From NCBI GenBank assembly GCA_026826555.1, contig JAKSZT010054578.1:591083-655082 (forward strand): a stretch of 64,000 nt of DNA, written 5' to 3'. Of the stretch, positions 21,901 through 34,163 are shown piece by piece. Both the position numbers and the translations under genes were made by a program. The notes below the pieces were generated by a model. It made no database searches, was not told the DNA's origin, and was given only the letters and a program-made list of their open reading frames with translations. Each line of letters opens with the position of its first letter. Within the stretch, counting starts at the first letter, position 1. This stretch comes from Tolypeutes matacus. Taxonomy: Eukaryota; Chordata; Mammalia; Cingulata; Chlamyphoridae.

Positions 21901-23767
21901 TTAGATTTTACAGCAAAAGCACAAGCAACAGAAGAAAAAAATAAATAAAATGAATGGACAGCATCAAAAGTAAAAAAACTTTTGCGCAGCAATGAACATT
22001 ATCAAGAAAGTGAAAAGATAATCTACAGAATGGGAGAAAATATTTGGAAACCATATAAATAAGGATTTAATATTTAGAATATATAAAGAATTCCAACAAT
22101 GCAACAACAAAAAGGCAACCCAATTAAAAAAAAAAAAAAAAAAACAGCCAAAGATTTCAGTAGACATATTTCCATAGAAATGATATTCAGATGCCCAGTA
22201 AGTATATAAAAAGATGCTCAACATCATTAGTCATGAGAGACATACAAATTAAAACTACAGCAAGATCCACTTCATACCCATTGTGATGGCCATTACTAAT
22301 AAAAACTGAAAATAACAAGAGTTGGTGAGGATGTGGGGAAACAGGAACCTTCATTCACTGTTGGTGGGAATGTGCAGTGGTGCAGCCGCTGTGGAAAGTT
22401 CGGCGGTTCCTCAGAAAGTTAAGTGTAGTTACCATATGACCCAGCAGTTCCACTCCTAGACATATGCCCCAAAGAATTGAAAGCAGAGATTTGGAAAAAT
22501 ATTTGTACACAATGTTTATTGCAGCATTAGTCACAATAGCCCAAAAGTGGAAGCAACCCAAGTGTCCATCAAACCAATGACTAGTTAAACAAAATGTGGT
22601 AGATTCATACAGTGGAATATGACTCAGCTTATAAACAACAAGGTGAAGTGCTGGTGCATGCTTCGACATGGGTGAACCCTGAAGACATCATTTTAAGTGA
22701 AATAAGCCAGACACAAAAGGACAAATAGTGTAGGAGACGTCTCATACGAAGTACTTAGAATAAGCAAGTTTGTAGAGGCAGAAAGGATAGTGGTTAGCAG
22801 GGCTGTGGGGAGGGGCAATGGGGAGTCCCTGCTAAATGACTGTGCGCTTTAGCTCGCGGTGATGCAAATCGTCTGGAAATAGATGGTGGTGACAGTTACA
22901 CAGTATTGTCAATGTACTTAATGTCAAAGCATTGTCCGCTTAAAAATGGCCAAAATGATGTTTATGTTATGTATATTTTACCACAATTAAAATATTATTA
23001 TCAAAATGCAGGAAACCAGGTTCTGGAGTCAGAGGGAACCTTTGTTCAGATTCTGCTCCTCCTAGACAGTGGCTTGCCAGAGCTGCCTTATGAGAAACGA
23101 CCTAAAATTTCAGGAATAGGCATGCCACTTGTTAAACTCATCTATGACTGAAAATTAAATAAGTTTACACTTAAATAATTATATTGAAAACAAAGACAAT
23201 AATTACTTAGAAATCATCACTAATTGTTTTGCCACTCCCTCTGCTGTTGCAGTTATTCACTTCTTTTGTATGCGTGTGGTGGAAATGTGATGGGCCGTGA
23301 GTGACTGCCCGCCCTGTGTGTGACCGCTGGGGCCGTGTGTGACCGCTGGGCTCTCCCAACGCTCCTGGGCAGCGATGCTCCCAGGCTGCCAGGACAGGGC
23401 TTTGGTGGGAGGACTTACACCACAGAAAGGGGTGAATGCAGTCGGCCAGGGCTGGATTTGTTTATTGTACTCCTGAGATTTAAGAAAAGTGAAGAGGCAA
23501 TGTTAATCATGTAGGTGACTCTTAAAGCAGATCACAAGAGTGATAGATTATACTGCAATAAAGAGTTTGTTAAAAATCATAATTCATGGTATAATTTAAT
23601 TGTCCTTATATGCAGTTAGACTTTATTCAGTGTAGACTTGCAGTTGGGTGGTTGTGCTTGGTTCTTAGTGAGGTGATAGGTTCAGTTGGGTTGTTGGCAA
23701 AATTTAGAGTATGTGATGATGTAAGTTTTAAATATTTCATCTCAAAAGTAAAAATCTCCTTTTTCAG
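18996..23767 (+). other. PDPK1 intron 5
   Basis: This 4.8 kb U2-type intron runs from GTGAGT to CCTTTTTCAG. It is unique at 18996-20030 and 23010-23767, with one HAL1/L1-like element between. A short tandem duplication (GTGTGACCGCTGGG, twice) sits near 23320-23350. Confidence 0.85.
20030..22995 (+). mobile_element. HAL1/L1-like LINE, ORF1 plus L1 3' end
   Basis: A leader (about 20030-20760) is followed by an ORF1 remnant (about 20800-21240; MSIIGIPEGQERAK is readable in part) and non-coding sequence (21480-21900). Then comes the last part of L1 ORF2 with the 3' UTR (about 21900-22995), with recognisable text such as CAGTGGAATATGACTCAGC and GAAATAAGCCAGACACAAAAG. Most of ORF2 is missing. This is either a HAL1-type element adjacent to a separate L1 tail or an internally deleted L1. 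Frames are broken. Confidence 0.75.
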
Positions 23768-23865
23768 GGACCTCAAACCAGAAAACATTTTGTTAAATGA
23801 AGATATGCACATTCAGATCACGGATTTTGGAACAGCCAAGGTCTTATCCCCAGAGAGTAAACAAG
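23768..23865 (+). CDS. PDPK1: PDPK1 exon 6: catalytic loop and DFG motif
   Basis: The 98-nt exon between TTTTTCAG and GTATGT encodes human R204-A237: (R)[24 protein letters not shown] and VLSPESKQ. It holds the catalytic base Asp205, Lys207, Asn210, and the magnesium-binding Asp223 of DFG. These residues are all intact, so the copy is catalytically competent as read. The exon precedes the 26.7 kb intron 6. Confidence 0.97.
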
Positions 23866-26800
23866 GTATGTGAGTGCTGGCTTTCCCCCAGAGCCCTGGC
23901 TTTGGGTCTGCAGATTTAGAGCAACTTGTTAGAAGTGTGCTGACGTGGACCGCACTCCTCCTAAGCCCAGGTACCTGGCATTCCTCTGTCAGGTGAAGCA
24001 GTTGTCGGCTCTCCCCGGAGAGGTCCTGCTCTCCATGGCAGGGTCTTGCTGCAGAACGGAGGCTAAGTGTCTGGAGGCTTCCTAAGCCGCTGGCGGCTGG
24101 TCCATGCATGGAGGGGGCGCAGTGACAGTACTGCCCTCGGTCCTGTGGTTACTGTTCTTCCTGGAAAATGCCAGGGGTGCCACGTTTGTTCCTGGCCACT
24201 GATGCGAGGGCTGTGGGACTGGTGGGGTCAGCCCCCGGCTCTTCTTTGGCACGAAGGGACTTTCAGTCACCCCACAGGCCATGAGGCTCAGGCCTTCTTG
24301 TTTAGTAAGGTTCCACTGGATCACAAAACGAATGGGTGGTGCTTTTACCTGTGGGCCAGAGCCTCCAAACCACTGTTCCCCAGGATCACTTCTAGCCTTG
24401 GATGATGTCTGGTGCCGATTCCATGGCTCGGGCAGCTGGTGGTGGGTGTGCACTGGGCCCACAGGTGACCTCCGTGGTCTTCACCAGCTTTCAGGCTTCA
24501 TGTCTGTCCTTCAGGCGTTTACTGGATAAAAATCATAAACTCTGAAGGTATAAAGAATGGTCATTTAGCTTTTGAAAACTGCTCCAAAGTGTTGGGTGGA
24601 AAGAAGTTAGGGCCCTTTATGATTTTTAGGGGAAGCTGAAAGCTGTCCTATGAGTTAACAAGTGACCTTGAAAATGAAAGGCAGGTCTTTGACCAGCTGC
24701 CATTGCTGGGTAGAGAGAAAGGTGCAGAAGTATGTCATGGGTGTAGCCCTTGACTGCAGAGGCCGCTGCAGGGCCACTGTGCAGAACTCCTCTGGGGACT
24801 GTGGTTACCTGCCCACCCCCTTGGCGTCTTGGAGATAAAGACCCCCATCAGAAGCTCTGGGTGGAATAACTGTGCTGGAGTTGGGTGTGGAGGTGTGGGA
24901 ATGCGGGGACCTGCTGGTGGAAGGAAGGTGACAGAGAAGTGCCCCTGCTGCACGTGCTGTCGTGGTGCAGGGAAGGTGGGAGCCGGTGCTGAGCCAGCCA
25001 GGTGGTTCACCATAGCTGGGAGGGAATCCCAGCTAGGGATGGAGAATGAGAAGTGGTGAAGCAAGCCCTCAAAACGCTCCTTAGGTCTTCTGTTTCTTTT
25101 TGATTTGTCTATGATGTTTGTCCCAGAGAGTCAAAGATCACAGAATCTCTGTTTGAGCGCTGTGCAAATGGTCAGCACGGCGTGGATGGCTGTTGCTTGC
25201 CTGGGAGCACTTGCTTTACAGAGGCAGGTGTTACTTGGGACATCTTTGAGCGTCAACTCCAGCCTGGGCGGGCAGAGCTGCTGGCAGCACATACATAGGG
25301 CAGGGACACGGTGGGTCCTCCGGTGGCCCCTCCTGGGCCGAGTTGCTGGGTCTGTCAGCATGTCGCAGCTGGTATTCCTCCCCAGAGGGCCTTGTTATTC
25401 CTTTCTGGCAGTTTCCTCAGCCCTGAGTTTTCAAACCAAGGGCTTTCTTGTTACCATTCCATCTGTTGGGGCTTTGTAATCTCTGCACAAGCACATCGTC
25501 TTAGGACTCTGTGAGTCCTAAAGCCACTTCCCTTTTGGGCCTGGAAACAAAATTTATGGTCAGTGAAGAGGTTCTTACTCCTTAACAGGGACTAGTTTTG
25601 GTGCCTTCACCTGCCCCCTGTCCATCCTTTGTCGCTCCTTCGCTGCTTCCCAATCAGTGGTCTTTGTGGATGGGTGGGTCTCCCGCCTGGAGATACCTAA
25701 AGCACCCAAAGTCCTCTGGCATATGTGGGGTGCTGTGAAATCTTGATCTGTCAGACTCATTCCTATTAAAGAGAAACCATTTTACTAGCAGGTAATCCTG
25801 TTTTTCTGGACATGGCATGGCATCATGAGCCCAGTAGGAGCAGCCATGTCCCCAGCCAAGCTTTCTCATTAAGAAGAATTTGCTACTCATGGCCTTATCT
25901 GCTGGCTCTTTCCCTAGCATTGAGACAGCCCGCCGCTATCTGCCTGCAGCAGCCGAGCTAGAGGGTGCCCACGCAGCCACAGACAGCCTCAGAGCCCCCC
26001 CTCCTCTGGGAATCTGCCCTACGCCTTTTTTCCTTCTTGTGCATTTTCCTCTGGATCTGATACAGGACTAGTCCTGTAATCATTAGGAAATATAATAATT
26101 TAAATATATTGATGAAGTAGTGAAAAAACCTGCTTGCTTTGTTTCTGGAACCAGGAGGCTTAAAAGTCCTAGCAGTGTTGTTAACCAGGGAAAATTGCTT
26201 GGGTATATAGATGAGTTGGCTTTTTTTTTCCCTCCTTGGAAAAGGAAAAACATGCATACTTAATTACATGAATGACTCATTTTAGCAACTTACTCTCATC
26301 TACTGTTGGAAGAAGTTTGAGTTGTTGAAGTAGCTCTGAATCCTAGAATTTATTCCTGCAGGGGCTTTAAAAATTTTTTTGTACAGAGACGATTTCCCCA
26401 AAACACCTGCACAGCTTCCAGAAGGAAAGTGTGAGTGGGTGCAAGGCTACAGGTCCTTCCCTCCAGTTGTGTGGTGAACATGCTGCATGTCTCTTGGGGG
26501 CAAGCAGCGTGACCCATCTTCACAGACCTCTGTCCCCAGGGCTCATTCCTTCACAGTGCGGCTGAGCCCTCCAGATGTCTCTCCTTACTAGGTGGCCCCA
26601 GCAGACGCAGCTACCCATTAACAAGCAGTCGTCTTCACCCCTGCGAACGCAGGAGGCACATGGGGATCAGGGATGGTGGCTGCTGCATGTGGAATGGGGG
26701 GGGACTTTCTGGCAGAGAGGATTTCTGACTTCTCACCTTGCACGTGGGTCACATGGACACATGGTGTAAGCAGCTTAATGGCATGGACTAAGCCCCTCCT

Positions 26801-27345
26801 ATATGGCTGCATCCCTGGCCTCTGCCCTCTCTGCAAGAACCTCCTTCTCGGGGAGCTCGAGGTGGCCTGGAGGCTGTGGATTATGGTTTGTTTCTGTAAA
26901 CCTGCGTTCTCTGTGCTCCCAGACTTCTCCGGGATACAGCCTGGTGTGGGCGCACACTCACCAAAACTGGGGGAAGGGAGGCTCAGCAGGTGTGGGGGGG
27001 TGTGGGCAGTTAGAGAGAGGAGGCAGGAGGGAGGCTCCAGCTACACCTCAGCCTCCACTTGTGGGACGGCCACCATGCAGACCTCAGACCAGCCTCAATC
27101 CACTTTCTCATGTGCCATAAACTCTTCCTCTGAGATCCTCTCCCAGTTGCCTCCACTGGGCCACCACCCTGGCATGGGCAGGAGCGTCTACCCACCGCAC
27201 TGGACAGGAGCGTCCCTTTTAAGCAGGTCATCCTCCCTTCCTAAAGCAGCGTGACATTTGGAGGGCTCACACTGTAGGGGAGGGAGTCCCCACCCTTTTC
27301 CCAGCAGACACAGCTCTTACCACTGTGAGACGTTGTACTCTGTTC
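23866..27345 (+). other. PDPK1 intron 6, 5' unique part
   Basis: This is unique, GC-moderate sequence. No gene, RNA or named repeat was recognised, and short stop-free frames on both strands show no homology that I can see. Confidence 0.6.
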
Positions 27346-27351
27346 TTTTCT

Positions 27352-27544
27352 TTTTTTTTTTTTTTTTTTTTAAAGATTTTATTTATTTATTCATTTATTC
27401 CCCCCCTTGCTGCTTTTGCTCGCTGGGTCAGCTAACCACGCCGTGCGGGCGGGCTTGCCTTCACCAGGAGGCCCCGGGAACCGAACCCGGGTCCTCCCAT
27501 ATGGTAAACGGGAGCCCTACTGATTGAGCCACAGCCGCTTCCCA
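27352..27544 (-). mobile_element. DAS-III-like SINE, full length
   Basis: The T-run, AAGATTTTATTTATTTATTC, GC-rich body and tRNA-like head lie on the minus strand. The direct repeat TGTTCTTTTC at 27342-27351 and 27545-27554 flanks it. Confidence 0.92.
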
Positions 27545-28007
27545 TGTTCTTTTCAAAACCTGTATTCATTTAGCCATAACTGATGCAGGGTTTTTGTTTG
27601 TTTGTTTGTTTGTTTAATGATACAGAGTACTCTTCCCCATCTTTACTTTTTCTCTTCCATGCTGTTAAAAAAAAAACAAAACAGATAATTTGTTCTGTAG
27701 ACTTTTCCCGGACTGCTGATTCCAGCTCCGTGGAGTCATTTATCAACTTTTCCTTGTCCTCTGTATTTCCTGTAGATTGGGAGTTGATTCTGGCTGCTTT
27801 ACCACATTCAGTTTTGATTTTTTTGCGCCCATGAGCAAGACTGTGTTCATCTGGAAGCACACATCATCCAGACATCTCTCTGTGTGTGAAGTCAGCAGCC
27901 ATTTATAGCCATGGCCTAGACCCACGAGCTCATTAGAAGTTGCAGAATGGTCAGAGTCTAATTCTTTCATTCTTAAGCAGGAATTCTTCTTTATAGAAGT
28001 ATATAGA

Positions 28008-28451
28008 TGGAAAGCTGATGTGGCTCAAGCGATTGGGCTCCCATCTACCATATAGGAGGTCCAGGGTTCGAGTCCCAGGGCCTCCTGGTGAAGGCAAGCT
28101 GGCCCACGCGGCGTGCTGGCCCACACAGAAGAGCTGGCCCACACGGAAGAGCTGGCCTGCGCAGGAGTGCTCACCCAGGTGGAGAGCTGGCACAGCAAGA
28201 TGACAGAACAAAAAGAGACACAGAGGAGAGACAATAACAGACTCAGCAGACCAGGGAGCTGAGGTGGCGCAAGAGACCGAGCGCCTCTCTCCCACTCCAG
28301 AAGGTCCCAGGATTGGTTCCCGGTGCCGCCTAAAGAGAAGACAAGCAGACACAGAAGAACCCACAGCGAATGGACACCGAGAGCAGACAGTGAGCGCAAC
28401 ACAATGGGGGTGGGGGTGGTGATGTAAATAAATCTTTAAAAAATAAAAAAA
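28008..28451 (+). mobile_element. Long composite DAS SINE with two tRNA-like units
   Basis: The first tRNA-like unit (28013-28090) has box B GGGTTCGAGTCCC. A body of repeated GGCCCACACRGAAGAGCT units follows (28100-28175). A second tRNA-like unit begins near 28256 (GGGAGCTGAGGTGGCGCAAG, B-box-like GGATTGGTTCC) and is followed by AATAAATC(TTT)AAAAA. The 13-bp duplication AGAAGTATATAGA (27995-28007, 28452-28464) encloses the whole unit, so both halves moved together. Confidence 0.9.
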
Positions 28452-28584
28452 AGAAGTATATAGAGAAACTTCCCCTCATCAACCCTGATTAACCAGTGGT
28501 GGTGTTTGTAGAAGAAAAGCAGGATAAACACTTTTTGCCACTTTTGAAAACTGTGATTTGTTTCACCAGCATCCTCCAGTTTGT

Positions 28585-30040
28585 TTAAAAAAATATATAT
28601 CCATATCCCGAACCTCACACCATGCACAAAAGTTAACTCAAAATGAATCGAAGACCTACATGTAAGAGCTAACACTATAAAACTCTTAGAAGAAAACAAA
28701 GAGGTAACCTTTCCTGACTTTGGCTTAGGAGATGGTTTCTTAAATACAATACCAGAAGCAAAAGCAACAAAAGAAAAAATAGATAAATTAGACAACATCA
28801 AAGTTAAAAACTTTTGTGCTATTAAAAATGAAAACGGGGGGGGCGGATGTGGCTCAAATGGTTGCGCGTCCATCTGCCATATGGAGGGACCTGGGTTCGA
28901 TCCCCGGGACCTCCCGGTAAAATAAAAAATATATATATAGAAGGCGCATGGGCTGCCAGGCTCTGTGTGCCGCTGAGCCGTTGGGCCCCGGGAGCCATGC
29001 AGCAGGATGATGAGGTAACGGGAGAGACAAGACGAGATGCTCCGAAAGCTCCAGAAGCCAGGAGCTGAGGTGGCGCAGGCAGCAGAATACCTCTCTCCTA
29101 CATCGGAGGTCTCCAGGATCGAATCCTGGTGAAGACTGGAGGAGGAGGATGGAAAGAGATGGCAGAAAACAGACACAGAGAATTGCCCAGCAAATGGACA
29201 CAAAACAGCAAATGGGGAAGGGGGTGTTTAAAATGGATAAAGTAAATAAATAAAAATCTTTAAAAAAAAAAAAAAATGAAAACGCACAGAATGGAATAAA
29301 ATATTTGCAAATCATATATCTGATGAGGGACTTGTGTCAGGTTATATAAAGAACTATTACAACTCAATAATAAAAAAGACAACCCAATTTTTAAAAAAAT
29401 GAGTACAGGATCTAAATAGACATTTGTCCAAAAAAGATATACAGTTGGCCAAAAAGCACATGAAAAAATATTGAACATCACTGATCATTAGGGCAGTACA
29501 AATCAAAACCTCAGTGAGATACCATATCACTCCCGCTGGGGTGACTGGAATAAAAAAGACAAAGAGTAATAAAATGCAGGTAAGGATGTGGAGGAACTGC
29601 TGGTAGGAATGGAAAATAGTGTACCACGTTAGAAAACAGTCTGGCAGGTCCTCAGAAGGTTAAATATAGAGTTACTGTACGATCCAGAAATTCCACTCCT
29701 AGGTATATGCTCAAGAGAAATGGAAGCATATGTCCACACAAAAGCGTCCATACACAAATGTCATCACAGCATTAGTCACAATAGCCCAAAGATGGAAGCA
29801 ACCCAAGTGTCCATCACAGATAGATGGATTTGACAAAATGTGCTCTATCCACACAATGGAGTACTATTCAGCCATAAAACGGAACAAAATGCTGATACAT
29901 GTAATAACATGGATGAACCTTGAAGACGTTAGGCTGAGTAAAGTAAGCCAGTCAGAAAGGTCACTCGTAAGATTCCATTTTTATGAAATGTCCAGAATAG
30001 GCAATCCATAGAGACAGAAAGATATATTTCTTTAATACTG
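28585..30040 (+). mobile_element. L1 ORF2 3' end and 3' UTR, plus strand
   Basis: Recognisable L1 text includes GAATCGAAGACCTACATGTAA, AATAAAATATTTGCAAATCA, CATTAGTCACAATAGCCCAAA and GGATGAACCTTGAAGACG. It is split at 28836-29271 by a DAS SINE. The reading frame is broken. Confidence 0.88.
28836..29271 (+). mobile_element. Long composite DAS SINE, nested in L1
   Basis: The head GGCGGATGTGGCTCAAATGG has box B GGGTTCGATCCCC. A second tRNA-like unit starts near 29064 (GAGCTGAGGTGGCGCAGGC), with an AATAAATAAAAATC tail. The duplication AAAAATGAAAACG (28823-28835, 29272-29284) sits in the L1, so the SINE is younger than the L1. Confidence 0.92.
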
Positions 30041-30049
30041 AGGGTTTTG

Positions 30050-30532
30050 TTTGTTTGTTTTAAGATTTTATTTTATTTATTTATTTCTCCCCACCCCCTT
30101 GTGATTTGTACTTGCAGTGTCTGTTCGTCTTCCTTGTTTCTTTTTAGGAGGCACCAGGAGCCAAAACTAGGACCTCTGATGTGGGAGGGAGGTCCCTAGT
30201 TGCTTGAGCCACTTCTGCTCCCTGCTTTGCTGTGTCTTTCATTATGTTTTTCCTCCCTGCATCTCTTGTTGCATCATCTTGTTGCGCCAGCTCGCTGCGC
30301 CTGACTGTCGCGTCAGCTTGCTGTCTTCTTAAGGAGGCACTGGGAACCTCTGTTCCCTGCTTTGTTGTGTCTCTCATTATGTTTTTTCTTCTTGTGTCTC
30401 TTGTTGTGGCAGCTCACCATGCCTGCCTGTCACGCCAGCTTGCTGTCTTCTCTACGAGGCACTGGGATCCGTACCAGCAACCTCCCATGTGGTAGGCAGG
30501 AGCCCAGTCACCTGAGCCACATCTGCTTCCGT
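30050..30532 (-). mobile_element. DAS-related long SINE, internally duplicated
   Basis: Minus strand. The GAGCCACWTCTGCTYCC heads appear twice, and the CCTGCTTTGYTGTGTCTYTCATTATG body block also appears twice (from about 30221 and 30356). The T/A-rich tail is at the left. Confidence 0.8.
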
Positions 30533-30954
30533 AATCACGGAGTTTTGTTTTTTCCTTTAATATATTTTTTATTTATTTTTAAAAGATACTTAGATTACAT
30601 AAGTTGTTACATAAAAGAATATAAGGGATTCCCATATGCTTCACTCCCCAGACCTCCCACTTTTCCCCACCTTAACAACTTTCATTAGTGTGATACATTC
30701 ATTGCAATTGATGAACACATTTTGGAGCATTGCCACTAGGCATGGACTATAGTTTACACTGTAGTTTACACTCTCTCCCACTTCAATTCTGTAGGCTATG
30801 GCAGTATATATAATGGCCTGTATCTGTCACCACAGTGTCATCCAGGCACTGAGTTTTAATAGTTCTTTATATATTCTGGACAAAAGTCCCTTATTAGATA
30901 CATGATGTGTAAATATTTTCTCTCATTCAGTGAATTGTCATTTCACTTTTTTTT

Positions 30955-31412
30955 CTTTTTTCTTTTTTTTAAAGATTTATTTATTTATTTACTTTTTATT
31001 CATTTTAACACCCCCACCCCCATTTTTGCTCTTTTGTGTCCATTTGTTGGACAATTCTCTGTGTCTGTTTTCCTGCCGTCTCCTCTCCTCCTTCTCCTCC
31101 TGTCTTCACCAGGATTCGATCCTGGGAACCTCCAATGTGGGAGTGAGGCATCCTATCACCTGTGCCACCTCAATTCCTGGTTTCTCGGCATGTCTCGTCT
31201 TGGCTCTCCCTTGTGTCACTCTCCTGTTACATCATCATCTTGCTGCGTGGTTAGGCAGGGCCTGACCGGCTCACTTGCTCACTGGGCCAGGGTGGCTCAT
31301 CCATGCACCTTCTATATTTTCCTTTTATTTTACCATGAGGTCCCGGGGATAGAACCCAGGTCCCTCCATATGGGAAATGGACGCCCAACCATTTGAGCCA
31401 CATCCGCCCCCT
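30955..31412 (-). mobile_element. Long DAS-related SINE
   Basis: Minus-strand unit with two tRNA-like parts: GAACCCAGGTCCCTCC with head GAGCCACATCCGCCCCC at the right, and GATCCTGGGAACCTCC in the middle. The T/A-rich tail is at the left. TCACTTT occurs at both edges. Confidence 0.85.
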
Positions 31413-31926
31413 CACTTTCTTAATATTGTCCTTTCATGTTCCAACGTTTTTTCACTTTCATGAAATCCAATTTACTTTTTCTTTGGTTATGTGTGCTTTT
31501 GGTGTCATATCTTGCCAAATCCATGGTTGAGAATATTTACCCCTGTATTTTCCTCTAAGAATTTCATAGTTTTAGCTCTCACATGTGGGTCTTTGACACA
31601 TTTTGAGTTAATTTTTATATATGGTGTGGGGTAAGAGTCCAAATTCATTGTTTTTGCACTTGGCTATTCAGTTGTCCTAACACCATGTGTTGGAAAGATG
31701 ATTTTTCTCCCCCACTGAATTGTCATATCAAAAATTAATTGGCCATAGATGTCTGGGTTTATTTCTGGCCTCTCAAGTCGATTGTCTTGGTTTACATGCC
31801 TTCCTTATGCCAGTAATACCCTGCCTCATAACTGTAGCTCTGTAGTAAGGTGGTTGTCCTCCAGCTTTATTCTGCTCTTTCAAGATTAGTTTTGACTAGT
31901 CTATGTCCTTTGAAATTCCATATGGA

Positions 31927-32283
31927 TTTTTTTAAAGATTTATTTTATTTATTTCTCCCCCCTCTCGTTGTTTGCGCTCGCTGTCTGCTCTCTGTGTCTG
32001 TTCATTGTGTGCTCTCTCTGTCCACTTGTCTTCTTTTTAGGACGCACTGGAGAACCAAACCCGGGACCTCCCATGTGGGAGAGAGGTACCGAATTACTTG
32101 AGCCACCTCTGCTCCCTGCTTGTTGTATCTCTCATTGTGTTTCCTCATTGAGTCTCTTCGTTGCGTCAGCTTACTGCGGCAGCCCATTGCATCAGCTTAT
32201 CTTCTTTAGGAGGCACCAGGAACTGAACCTGGGACCTCCCATGTGGTAGACAGGTGCCCAACTGCTGGAGCCACATCCCCTTC
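31927..32283 (-). mobile_element. DAS-related SINE, two units
   Basis: Minus strand. Two box-B-like stretches, ACCAAACCCGGGACCTCCC and CTGAACCTGGGACCTCCC, each precede GAGCCAC. The left end is the AAAGATTTATTTTATTT tail. Confidence 0.85.
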
Positions 32284-32399
32284 CCTCCATTTGAATTTTA
32301 ATATCAGCTTGTCAGAGAAGGCAACTGGCATTTTGAGAGGAGTTGCATTGAATCTATAGAACAGATTGGGGAGTGTTGCCATCTTAACAATATTTAAAT

Positions 32400-32692
32400 T
32401 TTTGTGTTCATTCGCTGTGTGCGCTCTGTGTCTGCTTGTCTTCTCTTCTTGTCTTCTCTTTAGGAGGCACCAGGAACTGATCCTGGGACCTCCGATGTGG
32501 GAGAGAGACGATCAATCGCTTGAGCCACCTCAGGTTTGTTGTGTCTCTCATTGTCTCTCCTCTTTGTCTCTTTTTGTTGAGCCAGCTCTCCGTGCAGGCC
32601 AGCTCACCTTCACCAGGAGGCCCCAGGAATCAAACGTGGAACCTCCCATAAGGTAGACGGGAGCCTAATCTCTTGAGCCATTCTGCTTCCCA
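32400..32692 (-). mobile_element. DAS-related SINE, two units
   Basis: Minus strand. CTGATCCTGGGACCTCC and AATCAAACGTGGAACCTCCC precede GAGCCAC. The tail side is truncated. Confidence 0.8.
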
Positions 32693-32889
32693 AGTTTTAC
32701 ACTTCTTTTTAAAAATTTATTCCTAAATCTTTAATTGCTTTTGATGCTATTATATAAATGGAATTACTTTCTTAATTTTATTTTTTTGACTGTTCATTGC
32801 AAGTGTATAGAAATACAACTGATTTTTATATACTGCTATTATATCCTACAACCCTGCTGAACTTTTTATTTATTATTGAATAGATTTTT

Positions 32890-33100
32890 AAAAATAATTT
32901 TACAGGCATATAGTTCACAAACCTTATAATTCACACATTTTAAGTGTACAAGTCAATGATTTTTTAGTAATTTGCTTGTTGTCTGCTTGTTGTTTTTGCT
33001 CGTTGTATGCTTGTTTTTCTTTAGGAAGCACCAGTAACCAAACCCAGGACCTCTCATGTGGGAGGCAGGCGCTCAACTGCTTGAGCCACATCCACTCCCG
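32890..33100 (-). mobile_element. L1 tail plus DAS unit between duplications
   Basis: L1 3'-tail-like sequence (about 32890-32970) is followed by a DAS-type unit (ACCAAACCCAGGACCTCTC, GAGCCACATCCACTCCC). The direct repeat ATTGAATAGATTTTT at 32875-32889 and 33101-33115 brackets it. Confidence 0.7.
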
Positions 33101-33115
33101 ATTGAATAGATTTTT

Positions 33116-34032
33116 TTTTTTAAACAACTTACTGAAGCATATCATTCATTCATGAACATACATAAACTGTAAGTGTCCAGTAAACATCGTGAACTTAGAA
33201 AACAAACACGCATAACATCATACAGGGCTCCCACACATCACCCCCCAAACACCCTGCATTGTTATGAAACATTTGTTAACAAATCATGAAAGAGCATCGT
33301 CAAAGTCTTACTACTAACTATAGTCCATATCTTCTTCCCCTATACATTTTCTAAAGGATTTATTTATTTACTTTTATCCATTTTTACCCCCACCCCTGTT
33401 TTTGCTGTTTCTGTGTCCATTCGCTGGGCAACTCTCTGTGTCTGTTTCCTGTCCTCGATTCTCATCCTTCTCCTCCTGTCTTCAATGGGATTTAATCCTC
33501 AGAATCTCCGATGTGGGAGAGAGGTGTCTACTGTCTGTGCCACCTTAGTTCCTGGTTTTTCGGTGTGTCTTGTCTTGGCTCTCCCTTGTGTCACCATCCT
33601 GTTATGTCGTCATTTTGCTGCATGGCTCGCGGGGCCTGACGGCTCACCCGTTCGCAGGGCCTGCAGCACACCTGCACACAGGGCCTCGTGGCCCATGTGC
33701 CTTTTATATTTTTTCTTTTTTTAAATTTTTACCAGGAGGTCCCAGGGATTGAACCCAGGTCCCTCCATATGGGAGTCGGACAACCAACCACCCAAGCCGC
33801 ATCCATCCCCCTGCTATATCTCTTAAGGTTGACCAAAGATACCCAAAGTTACAGTCTTTTCCCATACAACATGGTCATATAATAAATCAGGCTTAGTTTA
33901 TCACCAGCATTCTAAAAACCAGACCTAGGGAGAAAAACCAGGTCTGGGGACACACGCATGGTTTCTAATATAGCGAATGCTTAGCCTACCCTGATTATCA
34001 CAGAATCAGGACAGTGAGGATATTCACATCCT
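33116..34032 (-). mobile_element. 5'-truncated L1 3' end with nested DAS SINE
   Basis: A T-run is followed by an L1 3' UTR-like stretch (33122-33345) of the same kind as 2640-2800. A long DAS-type SINE is nested at about 33350-33811 (B box GGATTGAACCCAGG). A further stretch (33812-34032) runs to a third copy of ATTGAATAGATTTT at 34033. Confidence 0.7.
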
Positions 34033-34067
34033 ATTGAATAGATTTTAATGAACTTCCTAGGATTTTC

Positions 34068-34163
34068 TTTTTTTTTTTTTTTACCGGGAGGTCCTGGGGA
34101 TCGAACCCGGGTCCCTCCATATGGGAGACGGACGCCCAACCAGTTGAGCCACATCCGACCCCC
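34068..34163 (-). mobile_element. Short DAS SINE
   Basis: T-run, CCGGGAGGTCC, B box GATCGAACCCGGG and head GAGCCACATCCGACCCCC on the minus strand. The 12-bp duplication CCTAGGATTTTC (34056-34067, 34164-34175) lies in the L1. Confidence 0.93.
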
